Origin: Urechis unicinctus
Taxonomy: Eukaryota > Annelida > Polychaeta > Xenopneusta > Urechidae
Length of the DNA stretch: 64,000 nt
Assembly (NCBI GenBank): GCA_034190875.2
Contig: CM067343.1
Coordinates: forward strand, 59,710,946-59,774,945
Direction of reading: 5' to 3'
The translations under genes and the position numbers were made by a program. The notes under the pieces are model-generated. The model worked only from the letters and a program-made list of their open reading frames with translations, was not told where the DNA came from and ran no database searches. How positions within the stretch are numbered: the first letter of the stretch is position 1; each line of letters opens with the position of its first letter. Positions 1 through 30,871 of the stretch are shown piece after piece.

Positions 1-890
1 TCTGGAATTAAAATATTACATACAAATTTCATATAACCGTATGTCACCTCCATAAATGATCTCCGATTGTCGCGAGGTCAAGAGTCACTCTTGATTGGAA
101 GCGACACGATATTGTACAACGTCATTAGCAGATTAGACAACATAGTATGTAATATCGATTAAATTGTTAAAGCCGAAACACGGAAACACATACACGTGCA
201 TCAAAATCACAATTCAAAAAGCCGCGTTCGGATCAATGGATTCGGATGTATTACTTACACAAATAGTCAATACACGTCCTCCTGTGTTAGTCTTCAAAAA
301 TGCCAACAGGAGCAACAGTAAGCAGTGTAATTCAAATCTAATTACGTGTGTACCGCTCGATAGTGATTTGCCCTGCACCAATGTATCATTTCATTGCCAT
401 TGACTGTAGCCTAGGTCTCGACACATATCAGGTTACCAGATATTTAAATATTCATCTTAACTCCCTTAGTTTAATACATATAGACTACCGACCCCTATAG
501 CACCGAACTATCCCAACGACCACGAATCTACTGTAAACAGGTAAGTACACAACAGCTCGTTGGGTCAATTACAGTGTTACATCTGCAAATACTGGGTAAC
601 CGCAAGTTCGTACATTTCCTACTGCAATTTTAGGGGCAACATCACAGACATAACCAAGCAATAACTGTTTTTTCAGGAGAAATCTTATCCTGACCATTGG
701 TCTATTGACTATTACATTTCGGAAAAAAATGTCGTTTAACATACTCCTTTACTGACAAACAATGATACAACATGCATTTAAAAACCTAACTCACCTAATT
801 AGATTCCTTAGCAAATAAAGCGGCTCCCCCAGTACAAGTAGGTGCCAGGCGCAGAAGCTGGTCATTATTTATAGGGTTACAAAGTACGAC
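1..890. other. Noncoding AT-rich sequence, nothing recognised
   Basis: Only short open frames without family resemblance occur here. No repeats or RNA genes were recognised. Confidence 0.5.
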
Positions 891-1400
891 GTCACAGCGC
901 TGATAACGGTCTAAACTGGCTCCTCTAACCTTTTCGCTGTAACATTCTACTCATGTCTGGGATGCAACATCTCGGCGACCACTAAAAGGATAAATATCAA
1001 ACTTACATGGTTATTTAGAGAATCACTGGGGCTATAACTTATGGACGATTCATCCGCCAGAACTAAGTCATCATCTTGTATAGCAATACTATCCCCCCCA
1101 TACTCCAAACCCCCTGTTGTTAGAGCCAGCATGACGTCACATCGCCGATAACGGTCCAAACTGGATCCATCAACCTTTTAGCTGTAACATTCTAGTCATG
1201 TCTGGGATGCAATATCTCGGTGACCACTTATAGTATAAATTTCAAACTTACATGATTATTTAGAGAATCACTGGGGCTTTGATTAATAAACATATGGATG
1301 ATTTATCAGCTAGAAACAATTTGAAGGACAAAATGCACGGCGTCAAAGGTCCTTATCTTGCATAGCAAACGCTGTAGGGACCCCCTGTCGCTGAGACCAG
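891..1400. repeat. Tandem dimer of a ~245-bp repeat (R1)
   Basis: Two diverged copies begin at 891 and 1136. Both contain GATAACGGTC, TGTAACATTCTA, CATGTCTGGGATGCAA, ATCTCGG and GAATCACTGGGGCT in the same order, and both end near CCCCCTGT(T/C)G. A third partial copy lies at 5158-5345. It is a dispersed element of unknown class. Confidence 0.8.
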
Positions 1401-4400
1401 TCTGGCTGATTTCACACCTACTTGCGGGCGCGACGTTGAGCCGGAAGGGATTATGCCACTCTTACACTTCACATTCCGATATAACCCAGACAATGCCATA
1501 TTTTCGGATCGCAAATGTATAGTAGGTAAAAAAGCTCGTTAATCATTTGTTGAGATTAATGATAGTTTCGATACTTCCTATTAAAATGTCTCTCCTATTT
1601 AATACGACTTGTGCCCAGATGATATGCATCTCGGCAGACGTGTTCCCAACCCCGTTGTTGGCACTGACTGGTTATTGTTTTATGCCCCCCAGTAAGAGTG
1701 GATTACTAATTCTGGATGAACACCTAAGTGATGGATGTTCAATACCGGCCGATGATTATCCCAGAGCAATAGATTATTGATCTGTCGACATGTTTAAAGG
1801 TGCATTTAATAAAAAAAATCTAGTAATGATGTCCAAAAACTCGACTCAAATGGGTAACCCCAGCTTTGTTTAAAGCCTTTGCGAAGTTCGATTTTGTTTT
1901 TTTTGACGGGACGTGAATTTCAACCCAAATATGGCACATAATAGATGCTACAATGCATCCGAAGCTGGAAATGGACATAGTTTGCGCGATAATACAAGAA
2001 AAAGGGTGACATTGCGCATGCGTAGTTCCTGGTCCAGGTCGGCATTCAGTTGAATACAAAGTGCGAAGGATGTTTCAATGCGCATGTAGCGATTAATTAT
2101 TGATGATTTCATGTTCCCAATTGCGTGATACTATTGTTAACGAGTAATTCTATGCAACTACACCAAAAAATAGAGGCAAAATAAAAATTGCACCTAATCG
2201 CCGGAACTTGCATCTTTAATTGCAGTAACCTCAGCAACACATGAAAGGGATGAATGGCTTATATCCATCGCACAAACAATGTCATCATTCCTGTTGCTCA
2301 TCGTGGATATCTTCCGCATTTCAAATCTTCCATCATTCGCTTGTTACATGCAATGTATAAAAGGGTAAGGGGGAGTTTGATTTTGTATTGTTTGTCCAAT
2401 CAAAAGAACCAAAGATACACTGGATGTTTTGTTTTCGTAGTTTTATTCGTGTCATTATTTATTGAACGTCAGTTATCCTCGGGGATAGTTGTCCGCGGTT
2501 CAGACATAGTTACTGTCGGGTTTACTAACCAACTGCGTACACGATTTCGTGTCTTATATATATAACAGTGACGTAGAGTCCATTTCGCCCAGGGCCATTT
2601 TGGTGATCACAAGTACACCCGGGGGTTCCTGCAGAAATGCTTGCAATGCGTAGTAGTTTTGGATGTTCTCTGTGGTATTCAGCAAGAATACAGACATTAT
2701 TTTTTTTATGGTTCATCACAATCGAACACCTTATGACAATGACCCTTTAAATCTGCAGTACACTTTCTGTCAGAGCAAATACCTTCACTCATAGCCTTCT
2801 TCGAAAATATATCGAGCCAATGCGGTGCAGTGCAATCTAATAACGAAATCGAATAGAGCAGTGCGTCTCGTGCAAAAATCGATGACCGAATTCTCATCAA
2901 TGGTGCACGGGATCAATCTCTCCCAGAACTAAGAGCGCATAACCCATCCCGTGTTATATTCTATTCAACAATGCATCGCGCGGATAACCTCGCGCGTGCG
3001 CTGGCGATATTTACGAAGGAGTCTTTTTGTCTGTTGGGCATTTTCTCCCGCAAGGCATTGCCTTCGGTCCATTCCAGTCATTGCGGGAGAGCGCACCTTT
3101 CGGGTGTTGGATTTTGTCATAACGTTCTTATGTACAGTTAGCTTTGAAAGATTAAATTTAACCCCGATGTAACATAACCTATTTGAATCCTCATCATTTG
3201 CGTTGTAAAACTAAGTCATTTTCTTGATTCGGCTTTTCAATACGTGATATGTACTGACCATGGCATTTTGTATTGCATGTGGTTAAATCACAGTTTGTGA
3301 TTGTGTGACATTTTTCTTTTGGATAGTCTAATCAATCAAGCTTGTATTATTGTTCCAAAGAGCCTATAACTTAGCTTGGATGGCTCACTCATACTAGCTG
3401 AGAGGTGAGTATGCAAAAGAATGAAACACAGGACCGTCGTCAGGTGACGCTATCAAGAAATCCATAAAAGCACATGGAATTGTTGATCTAACGTTTGGAT
3501 GCTCGCCGTCTAGGCGACCACGCCCTAAATAATTCCATGTGATTTTTAGAGACACTATGACAAAGCTACTCACAAGCTATGACAAGCTACTCACAGGTGG
3601 CGTGTTCACATATTTTGTCGGGCGGAGGTGCGAGTGAGCCCTCTCAGCGCAGCTTTAAGCTCTTTGATGGCCTATCCGTGGATGGCATTCAACTGAAGCA
3701 AAAAGAAGAAATCTTAATTTTGTTAGTATTGCACTCACACACAAATAAGTTTAAAACAATTCTCTGTTGTAAATGTTTCCATTCTTGTTGCCTTCCAAAC
3801 ATGCAAAACTGATAAGTTGGATAATCAATATCCGCTTGTTGAATGGCCTATACACCTGCCTCTTTGATGTGAATGGAAGGTAAGAATCAATTTCTTTCGT
3901 GTCGTTTTCAACCCAGTGTGATAAAAACATGTCACATTTTGTTCTTAATTTGTAATGATATTTATTTTCTTTTAAGTTAAATTATTCAAATGGCATATCT
4001 AAAACATTTTTATAGCGAAGTAAAATCGAATTTCAAATGAGAAAGAAAGGGAGGAATTAAAGAGTGTGGGGAGGGAGTAAAATGATGATAGAACGGGACA
4101 GAAGGAGGGGTGCTATTCCATCCGAATTTCATCTGTCTGTGTCTTTGTGGTATTTATGAATATCGTCAGTAATATATCATGCAATATATTTGGGCTTTAT
4201 TTAATTTGTCATCACCGCTGCCTATCAAATAAACCATATCTGAAATATACAACACATCTTTAGTACCGTCAGCTGCCCGACCAATCTTAGGATGAGATAT
4301 GATGAGCGTTTATTTATAGATTATATTAATCCTTTCAGTTGGCTTATGGTGGTGTTGGTTGTTGGTTGTTGGTTGTTGAAAGGTCCGATTTGATTACCTA

Positions 4401-5157
4401 ATCGATAAAGCTCTTGGCCGAGGCATACCGCCACTTGCTTCATGGTACGCTTCCCATTATGATGTTTATAGTAATGTAATCTAGAGTTTTGGATATTCAC
4501 ATGGGTTTTCCCCTGAAGCATCTGTTCCCCTCATCGAGTTCGCTTCTGTCCAGCACTCCAAATCCTTATAAAATATATAGCCGCAAATACACATCAAATG
4601 CGACAACTGATATGAAATCCGCTTGATAAAGGGAATACTTGTTTCATTTGGTGTCGTCTTTTGAGATTGGCATACTTCGGTAATCTCCCATTTCTTGCTG
4701 GCCAACGTCTCATAGCAAATGTTATTACCTTCTTTCGCTAGCTGTCGTATCACATAAAATCCTTTATAATATGAGGGTTTTTTTTATTGATGCTCCTCTG
4801 ATTTCACAGATGAGGCACCCTTTTGATTAAATTCTACTGTAAACTATATGCTTAAACCATATGGTCCAGTTATCATATACTCATACCATTGCGTGTACAG
4901 AATTGTGTCGACTATTGATTAGTAGCGGAGTATTGTTCCATGAGCTTTTTCAGGACAATTTAGTGAAAGATTAACCAACCAACCAACAACAACAGGTGGG
5001 GTAAGAGGAGTGGGTTGTGACGGTTGTTAGGGATGGGGGTATTGGGGGTTGGGTCAAAGTCTTGATATCTACGTCCTGCAAGCCTCTCTAGTATCCTCGT
5101 TGATGAAACGACTGGAGGCAATGACATTGATGATAATGGTCTTCATTGACTTCATTG
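1401..5157. other. Noncoding stretch with small repeats only
   Basis: No conserved protein was recognised in any frame. Near 3458-3545 an 11-bp inverted repeat (CACATGGAATT / AATTCCATGTG) flanks about 60 bp. Near 3558-3598 GACAAGCTACTCACA-type sequence is duplicated. Confidence 0.5.
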
Positions 5158-5345
5158 ATCACCTTTTCTCAGTAGCATTCTAGTCATGTTTGGAAGGCAA
5201 TATCTCTGAGACCGATTATACGATAAATATCACCAAACTTCGATGGTTATTTAAGTAATCACTGGGGCTATACATTATCGATGGCAAATGTAAGGTGTCA
5301 AAAGAATTATGTTTAGCAATGCCACAGGGAGCCCCTGTTGTCGCA
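5158..5345. repeat. Third, dispersed copy of repeat R1
   Basis: It shares ATTCTAGTCATGT, CAATATCTC, GGTTATTTA, AATCACTGGGGCTATA and a CCCCTGTTGTC-type end with the dimer at 891-1400. It lacks the first ~40 bp of the unit. Confidence 0.75.
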
Positions 5346-5548
5346 TATTTTTTTCTGTTGCAACGTGGGGTCGGATGGGATTATGACGACATAACTTTGC
5401 AGCCCTAAAATCCATGTTAACTACTGACCTCATTGCGCACACTTGTGTTATTCTGTTAAATCTGTTATATTTATAATCTGAATCATATAATCGAAGACTT
5501 CCTCTAGTCGAATGATATAGTTTTGCTAACATAACAAGACGCAGGTGT

Positions 5549-5646
5549 TATGTGTGTATGTGTGTATGTATGTATGTATGTATGTATGTATGTATGTATG
5601 TATGTATGTATGTATGTATGTATGTATGTATGTATGTATGTATGTA

Positions 5647-5731
<85 letters not shown>

Positions 5732-5935
5732 ATGTATGTATGTATGTATGTATGTATGTATGTACGTACGTACGTACGTACGTACGTACGTACGCACGCA
5801 CGCACGCACGCACGCACGCACGTATGTATGTATGTATGTATGTACGTATGTACGTATGTACGTATGTATGTATGTATGTATGTATGTATGTATGTATGTA
5901 TGTATGTATGTATGTATGTATGTATGTATGTATTT
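5549..5935. repeat. Compound microsatellite (TATG)n-(TG)n-(TATG)n-(TACG)n-(CACG)n-(TATG)n
   Basis: About 390 bp of tetranucleotide repeats form blocks: TATG, then pure TG, then TATG, TACG, CACG, mixed TATG/TACG, and TATG again. Open frames across it are artefacts of the repeat. Confidence 0.97.
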
Positions 5936-6109
5936 TTTAGCGATTATATGCATGAACGAGTGTTTGGTATATTGTAAGCTAATTTAAAAGTTTATCAGAG
6001 ACTACCTGTGTGAGATGTAAAACATAGCTGACTAAGCGATCAGTGAAACCATAAAAGTCATAAAACCCGCGCCGGTGTCTGGATTGCCTTATGCTAATTG
6101 TCTGCGACA

Positions 6110-6132
6110 GCGCCCTCCAGCGGCTGACGTCA
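6110..6132. promoter_or_regulatory. CRE (TGACGTCA) and adjacent CTCF-like site upstream of CaMKI
   Basis: A perfect palindromic cAMP-response element, TGACGTCA, lies at 6125-6132, 108 bp before the CaMKI start codon. Directly beside it, 6110-6124 read on the minus strand is GCCGCTGGAGGGCGC, which resembles the vertebrate CTCF core. The local sequence is richer in G+C than its surroundings, which fits a proximal promoter. The start of transcription is not visible and no TATA box is placed. Confidence 0.5.
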
Positions 6133-6239
6133 CGCAGAGGAAATCAACATTAATGGCCGCGAGCGAGAATGCCAACTACAGACGTACGGGGTAGCTAATC
6201 GTGTACTTGATACTGTCATTGTCGGATTTTTCTCCGAAG

Positions 6240-25996
<19,757 letters not shown>

Positions 25997-28900
25997 GACT
26001 GCACTGTTGTTGGAGTAGTAATGTGGGCAATTATTTATTTGTTAAGCCATGGCCACTTGTGTGGCTCAGTGGTTCAAGAAGTGGGTGACCTTGGTCAAGG
26101 TCTGGGGGTCGGAGGGGCAGAATGACCTTGACAAGCCTGTTACTCCTGCTTCTGACCAGGGAAACTCGATAATTGCAGCGCCATTTGACTGCCATCGCTT
26201 GATTGTTGTCTCTTGGTTTTTTTTAGCTTGTGAATGCTTTGTGTCTACTGCAGCAGTGGTTGTGTTAATGATGATGTAATGTTGGTTGTTGGAGAGTTCA
26301 CCATGGGTTGTGAGAGGTTTTGAGAAGTTTATACCATTGATCTTGTGACATATTCTGGTGTTATTGTCAAGTGTGAAGATGTGTGCATGTATTGGGCAAT
26401 GGGTAGAGTGAAGGTTTCTAGTGTGACGTTTGTTTGTTTATGAATGGATGATCATGGTAGCTGAGTAAATGGTTAGGGTGAACACATAGTGTACAAGGTA
26501 GATGGTGGGGAAAGGAAGCTGGATAAGTACTGAGAGTGAGTCAGTGTGGAGATGGCCGCTTGATGATGTTCTCTTGCTTTGAGGTGCTTGCCATTAACTG
26601 GCTCCGTATCCTTGCATACATACCTCTGCTCCTGCATTCCCACGTCAGTAGTGTACAGCTTCTTCTCGACACTGAACTATTTATTCTCATTATAAAGATC
26701 CTCAATCTTGTCTTGACCTTTTTTTGGGTGTGAAATGAATCAGATTTTTTTTTTATATTTATGGACCAACTATGCTTCTCTCAGATGTGAATAGACTGAT
26801 CAGAAGCCAGGCTTTAGAACTTGAATTGTGACTTGGACATTTCACTGGTTCATAAACTTGGTATTTATTGGAGCACAGAATTGTCACAACTTGTTATGGA
26901 AGTTGGGTTAATCTATTTCTTTCCCCTCGGTCCCTAGTTTTATGCAGCTTTTAAGTACTTGTTAGTCCTAGTCCCAAAGCAATTAATGCCATACATATCT
27001 GGCCTGTTACCTGTTGGGGTAGCCTGCTTCTGGCATTGGACCAGTGCTAACTTGGCTCTCTCGCCAAATATATTCGGTCTTGTGAATTTCCTGATATCAT
27101 CGGTGTTGGCTTTGTGTGTCATTGTCTGTGAGGCAATCAGTGGGGACAGGTGATGTGTGCTGTGTTTGGCTATATTCGTGGATAATGCTGTTGATGAGTG
27201 ATGTTATGTTGTATGACCAGGTGTAGTGTGTTGATGTATCTGTTGTGCAGCCAGCATCTTGATAGTTGTTGATGTTCAATAATGCCAGCACAGGCCCTGC
27301 TAGCCTAGCTGCTGCTGCCATCGTTTTTAGATGGTTGTTTACAGTCACATCATTAGATCAAAGGAGGTCTGTTCATCTTAGGGTCACCCAAATTTTAGAT
27401 TTTATATTCCGGATGTCATTGTATTAAGTATACATTGATGGTGTGAAGTGGTTGTCATGGATACATTATTGTCAACAGCAGCAGCAGTTGAAATTACCAA
27501 ATGTTGAATTGACTTTTTTTCCATATTTCCTGCTGGTCACTAATAGTTTCGTCTGGTGATAACTTTCTCTGTTGGTTATCTTTGTATTCCTCCTTTTATC
27601 TGAAATACACTGATGTACTGGAATTTTCCCTACCAGGATTGGAATTATACCATTAAATGACATGCCCGAATGTCTACCCCAATTTATGAATTAATGGCTC
27701 TGTATTTCTGAAGGGAGATGTCAAAATACAAGAGGGAAGATGTCAGGGTATATTCTTCCACTTTTTACCTTGAAATCTGTGATAACGTGATGGTGTAATA
27801 ACAATGCCTCCATGTGGAATTGCATCTACTTAGCTAACAAATAGCAGTAAATGTCCTGTAAGTTCCTATCTACTTGGAACGGTTAGTAATTTTATGAGCT
27901 GCAATCATTATTTCTCTCCTAATTCTATATTGAATATAGTATATATATAAGTTATGAAAACTACGGGTTACCAATGAAAGTTGCTAAGTCTTGAATCTAC
28001 AGTTCTCTTGTGCTGGCCAATTTTTGTGAGAATTTTATCTGATACAAGTGGAATGATGGCTGAAGGAATCTCCAAGCTTTGGAAGACAGGGTGGGCTAAC
28101 TGATAATTAAATGTCGGTTATAGGGCTAAGGAACTGAAACTCCATCAAGTCATAACTAACTCTTCAACTGAAGAACAATTATAAGTTTGTAAGGTAAAAG
28201 ACAAATCAACAATTTCTCATTTTCCTTTTGTGTAGTCATTTGGGGTTATCATAGCCTTTGTTTTCATTAGTTTCCATTTTAATTTATTGTTTCTTTGCCA
28301 TTTTTTGTCATTAACTCTCTTATTGACTGTTATTGGATCTCTATTGGAAGACTATCGGGGGGATCTGTTTGTTTATCTATCCTCGGTGCTCTTGATCTCT
28401 TGTTGTTATTGCAACATGATTTTAGTAAATAATGAAGAATTGTGATCAAAATATGTTGCAATATTGCTGTTTATGAGTTCTGGTTGTGACAGACTAAAAA
28501 AAAATTAGCTACAGTCAGTTTATCTCTCGCTGAGACATGGATCATATCAGTGTAAGTGTAGTCTTGGTGTTGTTAACCGTGTGACGTACGTTATGATGTC
28601 ATCATGGTACTAATTTTTATTGCATCATAATGTCAACTCACAGTTGCCAATGATATATATGATTTGATGCCATCATTCGCTCTGAAAAATGAATATTTCA
28701 CTTGACTGTATCTTGGATTACTGGCAATATTGTGAGATGGAATCTTTTAGTAGACATGTTTAGTGTTTGTAAGAATGAGGACTCTGGCTGCCTCACAAGT
28801 TGACACTTGTCCCATTGTCTTATGTGGATGTATGATGTTGGTGATATTGTTGGTGAAAAAATGTGACCGTTTCTATTATTGTATACATTAAGAATGTTCA

Positions 28901-29100
28901 TATACATATATCTATACTTAATTGTTTTGCTGGTCGTTTTTTCTCCAAGAGTCCATATTTTTGTTACTTGGTGCATATCTATACAAATTTTACCCCCTCT
29001 GTCATGCTGAATAGTAATTAGATCTGCATATTCATTGATTCATGTCACTCATTTCTAAAATTATGATCTTAAAATTGTTTTAATAAATTGTCAAGTGGAC
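25997..29100 (+). other. Probable CaMKI 3' UTR / intergenic, with possible poly(A) signal at 29082-29087
   Basis: No further coding signal is seen after the CaMKI stop. The stretch is AT-rich and has few repeats, unlike the introns. The first clear AATAAA noticed on this strand is at 29082-29087, followed by a GT-rich tract (GTGGACGTGTTTTT). A 3' UTR of about 3 kb is therefore possible, but only transcript data could show where it ends. Confidence 0.35.
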
Positions 29101-29347
29101 GTGTTTTTATTTATATAAAGGGCCACATAATTTCTGTTAAGGTTAAATAATTACAAAAAATCATGTAGCTAAAAATGTAACCTTCTTTTGGTGTCATAAA
29201 TTAAACTACAATCGGAAGATGTCATCTATGAAATACAGCTTGGTTGCATGCAAATCAATAGTCAAGTGGGCTCATCATGTTGATAAAGAGGGACATGTTA
29301 AAATCATCTTATTCACCAGGTATTCCTGGTACATCTATCTCATGACA

Positions 29348-30386
29348 CACGGCTAGACACTAACGGTTGTCCGCTTGCCCGGGACTGGTGGTTCTGCTTG
29401 TGGGACAAGTGAAAAGTCCCAAGTAGTTGTCCGACCGTTAATTACTTCGCCGATCGCGAATGTTATCTCGAGCAAATACTGAAGCCTTGAAGACTGAGGT
29501 TTCAGCGTCTTTCGATGTGCAGCCGAGCATAATCAGTAACCGTACAGCACTGATCCATACGCCAGTTTCCTGTGTGGTGAAGTTTTTTGACTGCTAATAA
29601 TTAAGACTCACTCAGTCATGTACGGTTTAACCGCAAGTTGCTTTATTCTACCAGTACCCGATGAATCGAAAACAGAGGCACTTGTTACCACAGGGATTTA
29701 CATTGGCCTGCCAGCCGCTATATTCTATGTATATACATAGAAGATAGCGGCCGGCAGGCCAATGCAAATCCCTGTGGCTGTGCTTGTTACGTGTCAGTAT
29801 GCATTGTCTCGATAACTAGCTAGCTTCATGACATTGATGTAAGGTCGAACTAGTTGCAGGAGTTTCATGAAAGGTTTGTAACGCACTATTGATTGAACAC
29901 TACGCGTTGTGACGTTGGTGCGTTACGCACTGCGCTACGATGACGGAGCGCGCGAGCCAACACGTTGTGTTTTGGCGGACTGTTGTACAACCAATGTGTC
30001 AATCTGCGAGTCTGATGGCGCAACAAATACAAAATATATATTAAGGGCCAATATGACCTCAGCTGGCAAATTCAACTGCTATGACTAACAAAGTAATGAA
30101 GCAACGAATATCTTTCATTTACAAGGGGTGGATTTGTACCATTTAATATTTTTGGAAACCTGTTTTCATAAAGCTGTACAGAAATTTTAAAGATACTTAA
30201 CATTTACCGATTGTAGTATAAATAATTTTAATGCAATAATCTTATTACATAAGATTTTGTAATTCATATCAAGAAAAACAAACATACCATGTGAACTATC
30301 ATGTCTTATGGGGCAAGTAGGTTTCACATGGGACAAGTACAAATTACCATTCACAAGTGAATGCTGGAAGTTAGTGTCTAGCCCTG
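29348..30386. mobile_element. Non-autonomous hAT-like DNA element
   Basis: A 17-bp terminal inverted repeat is seen: CACGGCTAGACACTAAC at 29348-29364 and, inverted, CAGGGCTAGACACTAAC at 30370-30386 (16 of 17 match). CAGGG-type ends are usual for hAT elements. Subterminal ACTTGTCCCA-type sequence occurs in inverse orientation inside both ends. Flanks share CATGA (29341, 30387), a possible remnant of an 8-bp target duplication. There is no transposase frame in its ~1.04 kb. Superfamily assignment is an inference from the ends. Confidence 0.65.
29688..29777. repeat. 90-bp near-perfect palindrome inside the hAT-like element
   Basis: Arms of 34 bp, beginning CCACAGGGATTTACATTGGC and ending GCAAATCCCTGTGG, differ at two positions. 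They surround a perfect 20-bp palindrome TTCTATGTATATACATAGAA. CTTGTTAC occurs just outside both arms (29681-29688 and 29783-29790). It would fold into a long hairpin; it may be a fold-back MITE that inserted in the older element. Confidence 0.85.
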
Positions 30387-30619
30387 CATGATGACGAGTT
30401 CGTGATTTGAAACAACTGCATTAAAATAATGGTAGCTATCACTATCACCCCACCCTCCACTCTATCACCCTTACATCCAGAACATAAACGTTTGGTATTA
30501 CAAGAAAGATTTGGAAAGTCAACTGCATGGTTCGGGGTTAAGTTTACCTGTAGACACCAAACACTGAAATAGTTATGAGAGACTAGGAAGTAATCAAACA
30601 TGAACAGGGGAAATTATAC

Positions 30620-30625
30620 TTTATT
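30620..30625 (-). terminator. NDUFB11 polyadenylation signal AATAAA
   Basis: AATAAA on the minus strand lies about 96 nt after the NDUFB11 stop codon. The spacing is typical for a short 3' UTR of a housekeeping mitochondrial gene. Confidence 0.6.
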
Positions 30626-30720
30626 GATTTACTGATGCTTATAGAGAAAGTGTCTTCTGCATCATAATGTACATGTCGTTCATAACAGCTGGTTATATAA
30701 TTAAATAAAAGAACATCCCT

Positions 30721-30871
30721 TTAGATAACAATATCTGTGTTGCCGAGCTCTTCATCGGATGGCAGGTCGATGTTTTCCGGGTTGACAAGGTTCCTGTCTA
30801 TGTGTGGAAGACCCTGAGCTTCTCTATGGGCCAGCTCCAAGTATGCTTCCCTTTGGGCCCAGGCACGGTCC
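30721..30871 (-). CDS. NDUFB11: NDUFB11 coding exon 3
   Basis: It encodes RDRAWAQREAYLELAHREAQ and ends in SDEELGNTDIVI and TAA. The acceptor is GAATGACAG. Confidence 0.93.

Noticed and set aside
1797..2200. Possible MITE with ends AGGTGCA...TGCACCT
   Set aside because: Matching inverted sequence is only about 7-11 bp and no target duplication is visible.
26056..26125. tRNA-like A box (GTGGCTCAGTGGTTCAAG)
   Set aside because: No B box, no cloverleaf; at most a SINE scrap in the CaMKI 3' region.
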